DNA of 64,000 nucleotides from Brucella gallinifaecis (GTDB lineage Bacteria; Pseudomonadota; Alphaproteobacteria; Rhizobiales; Rhizobiaceae). The stretch is taken from positions 31,637 through 95,636 of the forward strand of contig NZ_ML636810.1 of assembly GCF_006476605.1 (NCBI RefSeq). Reading direction: 5' to 3'. Under the pieces are notes generated by a model, which was not told the DNA's origin, did no database searches, and saw only the letters and a list, made by a program, of their open reading frames with translations. Positions 60,919-64,000 of this stretch are shown here, in pieces (position 1 is the stretch's first letter; every line of letters starts with the position of its first letter). Made by a program: the position numbers and the translations under genes.

Positions 60919-61902
60919 TCAGGAGAACAGGAGCGACGAAAGCTTGCGGCGTGCACTGAGCGTCGCCGGATCTGTATTGCCCCATGCCTCGAAGAACTGA
61001 AGAAGCTGCTTGCGTGCGCCGTCATCATTCCAGTCGCGATCTGCCTTCATGATAAACAGCAACTCATCTGCTGCTTGCGTGCGCTTTCCCTGCGCATTGC
61101 GCAGCTGAGCCAGATCAAAACGCGCCTGAAAATCATTGGGATCAGCCTGAATGCGACGTTCCAGCTCCACCGGATCACCAATGAGTTTCACCTGATCGGC
61201 GAGTGCAAGCCTCGCTTCAAGTGCACGAACCGGCGCTGCATCCTGCTTGTCAGCAGGCAAGCCAGCCAAAATCTTCCGTGATTTCTCCGCATCACCCGAT
61301 TCAAGCATACAAGTTGCCAGACCGACAGCCGCATCCACATTATCAGGCGCCACCTGCAATATGGACGAGAAAATATGCGCCGCCTGCACAAAGTCCCCGG
61401 CCTCAATCAATTCATTACCAGCAATGACAGCTGCGGAGATTGCAGTTTCCTGATCGCTCGGACCACCAATCTTCGCGATGAACTCCTTCACTTTGGACTC
61501 TGGCAAAGCGCCCATAAAACCATCAGCAGGCTGACCATTAACGAATGCAATGACCGCGGGAATAGACTGGATACCAAGCTGGCCGGCAATTGATGGATGA
61601 TCGTCAATATTCATCTTGACGAGTTTGACCGCGCCAGCTGCTTCGCGAACTGCATTTTCGATGATTGGTGTCAGTTGCTTGCATGGGCCACACCACGGCG
61701 CCCAGAAATCAACAAGAACCGGTTGTTTTCGGGATTCCGCAATCACATCTGTCTGAAAATCTGCGGTCGTTGTGTCCTTGACAAGAGGATCACCACTTAA
61801 AGAAGCACCCGCCCCAGATGAAGCCGGTGTCCCAAAAGATACGTTACCACTCATCTGCCCACCCAACTGAATATTTGAATAGGGATTGTTCTGACTTGTC
61901 AT
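60919..61902 (-). CDS. thioredoxin-TPR protein (CnoX-like chaperedoxin)
   Basis: A 327-residue protein. After an N-terminal glycine/serine-rich low-complexity region (about residues 1-45), a thioredoxin domain with WAPWCGPCKQLTPIIENAV, then a TPR-like helical part (AAVIAGNELIEAGDFVQAAHIFSSILQVAPDNVDAAVGLATCML ... RFDLAQLRNAQGKRTQAADELL). Proteins of this shape act as holdases that protect substrates from over-oxidation and hand them to GroEL/DnaK; E. coli CnoX lacks the active CxxC, whereas here CGPC is complete, so a reductase activity is possible. ATG at 61902 with AAGGAA. Confidence 0.9.
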   Translation of the reverse strand: MTSQNNPYSNIQLGGQMSGNVSFGTPASSGAGASLSGDPLVKDTTTADFQTDVIAESRKQPVLVDFWAPWCGPCKQLTPIIENAVREAAGAVKLVKMNIDDHPSIAGQLGIQSIPAVIAFVNGQPADGFMGALPESKVKEFIAKIGGPSDQETAISAAVIAGNELIEAGDFVQAAHIFSSILQVAPDNVDAAVGLATCMLESGDAEKSRKILAGLPADKQDAAPVRALEARLALADQVKLIGDPVELERRIQADPNDFQARFDLAQLRNAQGKRTQAADELLFIMKADRDWNDDGARKQLLQFFEAWGNTDPATLSARRKLSSLLFS

Positions 61903-61961
61903 CGGATATTCCTTATATCTTCCAGCATGCATATAGGGTAGCAGCAGGTGAGTTTCGATAG

Positions 61962-62468
61962 TCAGGCCGCATCTGCAGCAACAGCAAGAATGCGTGCTTC
62001 ATGCCCCGTAGCGGCAAGAAACCGCATCAGATCATCACGCTTGATTGATGTCGTGGCTTCATTGGTCAGAGGATGCCCATTGATGATATCATTTTTCATC
62101 AAACTTGCATCGAGGATAATCTGAACATTGTGACCTGTATCATTTACCGCACCAAAGACCGTAACGCCACCGGGAACCACGCCGAGATATTCCATCAGTT
62201 TCTCAGGCTTTCCGAATGAAACGCGGCTGGAGGCACCAATGATGTGATGGATTGACTTGAGATCAACCACGGCTTCTTCATCGACTGTCACCAGAAAAAA
62301 ATTGTCTTTTTTGTCCTTCAGGAACAGATTCTTAGTATGAGCACCGGGAATTTCACCACGCAGGTTTTGTGAATCAGCGACCGTGAACAAGGCAGGATGT
62401 GCCACTGTCTTCACCTCGATATCCAGTTTCTTTAAATAATTGTGCAAGTCGACCGATGTCATAGGCAT
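61962..62468 (-). CDS. YbaK/ProX-type aminoacyl-tRNA deacylase
   Basis: A 168-residue INS/YbaK-fold protein. VAHPALFTVADSQNLRGEIPGAHTKNLFLKDKKDNFFLVTV (residues 22-62) is the conserved deacylase core with K46 in the usual substrate-lysine position, and FGKPEKLMEYLGVVPGGVTVFG closes the fold. By family it removes wrongly attached alanine or cysteine from tRNA-Pro (ProXp-ala-like), standing in for an editing domain absent from proS. Start at 62468; ATG two codons later is possible. Confidence 0.9.
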   Translation of the reverse strand: MPMTSVDLHNYLKKLDIEVKTVAHPALFTVADSQNLRGEIPGAHTKNLFLKDKKDNFFLVTVDEEAVVDLKSIHHIIGASSRVSFGKPEKLMEYLGVVPGGVTVFGAVNDTGHNVQIILDASLMKNDIINGHPLTNEATTSIKRDDLMRFLAATGHEARILAVAADAA

Positions 62469-62876
62469 GAGATTGCGTTTCCTAAAAGTGTGACCTTTTC
62501 AAAAACCTTATACACATCGTTTCTATAAATTTCATCATCTGCCTCCCCCTCAACACAATAACAGCTCTGCTCCTAGACCAAGATGAAGTTCGAAACGCAG
62601 GCCAGCATAAAAATGTGAATCAATGAATCATATCGGCATGATTTTTTCGAAGAAATTTAGCCTATTCAGATATTTTCTCTAACAAAAAACGACCTTACCG
62701 AACAAGAATGTGAAAAAAATTTCAATAAAAATCATATGCTTAGACATAAGATACAATTTCTTTTCGCAAAAAAACTTTTCCCTTATTGCATTATGAAAAG
62801 TGTTGGGCCATATAGCGCGTGCCTGACGGAAATGACTTCACACAATGAATGATTTTCTTCTGAAAAACTGATACGA
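62469..62876. other. AT-rich intergenic region before tRNA-Gly
   Basis: About 400 bases with no gene I can support. It is more AT-rich than the surroundings and would hold the deacylase and tRNA promoters. No clear palindrome. Confidence 0.4.
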
Positions 62877-62951
62877 GCGGGTGTAGCTCAGGGGTAGAGC
62901 ACAACCTTGCCAAGGTTGGGGTCGAGGGTTCGAATCCCTTCGCCCGCTCCA
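62877..62951 (+). tRNA. tRNA-Gly (GCC)
   Basis: Cloverleaf folds fully: acceptor GCGGGTG pairs with CGCCCGC, D stem GCTC/GAGC, anticodon stem CAACC/GGTTG with loop TTGCCAA (anticodon GCC), T stem GAGGG/CCCTT with TTCGAAT. U discriminator and an encoded CCA at 62949-62951. Total 75 bases. Such tRNA-Gly genes often serve as integration sites, and an integrase remnant follows. Confidence 0.97.
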
Positions 62952-63036
62952 GTTTTTTTATTGATTTTCATAAAAGTTATTGTTTTTAGTATTTTTTCCC
63001 ATTACCCATTTAGCAGGCGGTACAAGAAAAAGTACA

Positions 63037-63165
63037 TTGAGAAAATTTTCTCCTGATATTCCATATCTTTATGAACATAAAGGTGTCTATGTTTATAGAC
63101 GCGCAATCCCACTCCATCTGCGAAGAGCCGCTGATCAGCGCCAGAAAATAAACTCGTTGAGTTGA
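63037..63165 (+). pseudogene. remnant of a tyrosine-type integrase N terminus
   Basis: An open frame of about 42 codons from TTG at 63037 reads LRKFSPDIPYLYEHKGVYVYRRAIPLHLRRAA before it turns into an unrelated ending and a stop. The pattern YLYxxxGVYVYRRxIPxxLR is like the first strand-pair of phage-type tyrosine integrases that begin next to a tRNA. No integrase core (R..H..R..Y) follows in the window, so it is a truncated relic, presumably of the element that used the adjacent tRNA-Gly. AAGAAAAAG precedes the TTG. Confidence 0.6.
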
Positions 63166-63218
63166 CCAAGATCGTCGCTAAACTAGTTGTTTGATCCCGT
63201 CATTAGCTGATAGATTAT

Positions 63219-64000
63219 TCAGTTATGAATGGAGGGAAGCACTACGGACTCATAATTACATAGCCAAATACGAATTGATGCAAGTTGTATAGATGCGAGG
63301 AAATTATCGTCGCATTTGTCGTATCGGGTTGCAACAGCTCGGAAGTGTTTGAGTTTGTTGAAAAACCTCTCGACGGCATTGCGTTGTTTATAGAGCCATG
63401 GGCTAAAAGCGGGGATATTTACGCGGTTTGGCATGGGGCGAATGCATCCCCATGCTCCTCGCGCCTTGATACTTTAACGCAAGTCATCGCTATCGTATGC
63501 GCGGTCTGCCAGTAATATTTGACCGGCTTTGACACTCTCAAACATATTGGCTGCCGAGCGTCCGTCATGGGCTTATCCGGCAGTCAGTCTCAGGCGGATC
63601 GGGCAACCACCGGCATCGACAAGCGCATGGCTGTTAGTTGCCAGGCCGCCGCGCGAGTGACCCATGCAATCGGATCTCTCTTCTTTTTTAACCGTTGGCC
63701 GCATATTGATGGACGCGGATTGACGAACTATCTATCATCTGAATATCGCCATCGTAAGCTTTCGATATCGCGTTGAGAATGCGTGCCAAGCGCCCAGCAT
63801 GACGCCATCTGTTGAAGCGATTTGCACAGGTCGTATAAGGACCATAGCGCGCTAGAATATCCGCCTAGGGCGCACCAGTTATTAGCCGCCAGAATATACC
63901 GTTCAAAACAAGGCGGTCACGCTCAGAGGTGGTTCGGTTTGTCTGAACAGTTTCGGGCGTTTCGTTAAGTGGATTTCCGCCGCGATTATGCCGCCACCAT
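63219..64000 (-). pseudogene. degenerate IS5-family transposase (IS427-like), continuing past the window
   Basis: Read on the minus strand, successive pieces of an IS5/IS427 transposase appear: a segment with IDSSSIRVHQYAANG, then GGLATNSHALVDAGGCPIRLRLTAG, QILLADRAYDSDDLR and NAVERFFNKLKHFRAVATRYDKCDDNFLA ending in the stop at 63219. The reading frame is broken by a stop between RLRLTAG and AHDGRSA (near 63575), a second after SDDLR (near 63481), an earlier stop (APXADI region near 63868) and a frame change near 63660-63680, so the gene cannot be functional. The DDE residues are partly retained. The upstream end lies beyond the window edge. Confidence 0.8.

Noticed and set aside
62877..62951. 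Second copy of the tRNA-Gly 3' end as an attachment site inside the window
   Set aside because: I looked for TTCGAATCCCTTCGCCCGC downstream to 64000 and did not see it; the other boundary, if any, lies outside.
1..64000. CRISPR array, rRNA operon, replication origin, toxin-antitoxin pair
   Set aside because: No regularly spaced direct repeats, no rRNA-like stretch, no DnaA-box cluster, and no paired small genes of that kind were found.

Overview
The window looks like a chromosomal segment of an alphaproteobacterium of the order Rhizobiales, most likely a Brucellaceae relative. The evidence is a phosphatidylcholine synthase (pcs), an IalB-family protein, HspQ, the block sdhE-mfd / recG / glmS / glmU, and short palindromic repeats of the kind common in Rhizobiales. 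Base composition looks close to balanced by eye, lower than I would expect for Brucella itself, so a genus such as Pseudochrobactrum is a guess only. There is no rRNA, no CRISPR array and no intact prophage.

Layout. 1-7.7 kb: the end of a LysR regulator, a DUF1007-NicO nickel/cobalt pair, a GNAT acetyltransferase, the molybdate importer modABC, the tRNA hydroxylase trhO and a muramidase-like protein. 7.8-12.5 kb: a four-gene BMP-type (nucleoside-like) ABC importer. 12.6-20 kb: housekeeping genes (quinone reductase, pcs, a UbiH-type hydroxylase, hspQ, an IalB-like protein, an orphan YejA-like binding protein, a FrnE-like DsbA protein). 20-30.2 kb: DNA repair and cell-wall precursor block (mfd, sdhE, recG, glmS, glmU, ccdA). 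30.6-34 kb: a large type V autotransporter. 34.4-42.5 kb: a complete D-xylose regulon, with a LacI-type repressor, xylB and xylA on the minus strand and xylFGH divergent on the plus strand. 42.6-45.5 kb: an NCS2 purine/pyrimidine permease and a TetR-EamA exporter pair behind a perfect 42-bp palindrome. 45.6-50.4 kb: a four-carbon sugar-acid (threonate/erythronate) pathway split over two divergent operons around two GntR-type operators. 50.4-56.8 kb: a nucleoside hydrolase co-transcribed with an ABC ATPase and divergent from a LacI regulator, a sugar-type binding protein and two permeases. 56.9-62.5 kb: a choloylglycine-hydrolase relative, leuB, a Trm112-like protein, a LON-domain protein, a thioredoxin-TPR protein and a YbaK-type deacylase, with a 268-bp MITE-like element in the middle. 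62.5-64 kb: tRNA-Gly(GCC) followed by an integrase remnant and a decayed IS5-type transposase, so probably the edge of an old island.

How the parts fit. Most accessory content is catabolic: three ABC importers, each with local regulation (XylR-like LacI, GntR-like LacI, third LacI), feed linked enzymes. The xylose genes take xylose to xylulose 5-phosphate. The OtnI/OtnK/OtnC/LtnD set takes a C4 sugar acid to dihydroxyacetone phosphate. The nucleoside hydrolase cassette is the least conventional: its importer is of the type usually used for glycerol phosphate or oligosaccharides, its motif is a variant of the canonical one, and I cannot name its substrate. Strong stem-loops lie at the substrate-binding-protein boundary in all three importer operons, and several leaders carry hairpins that would mask ribosome binding sites.
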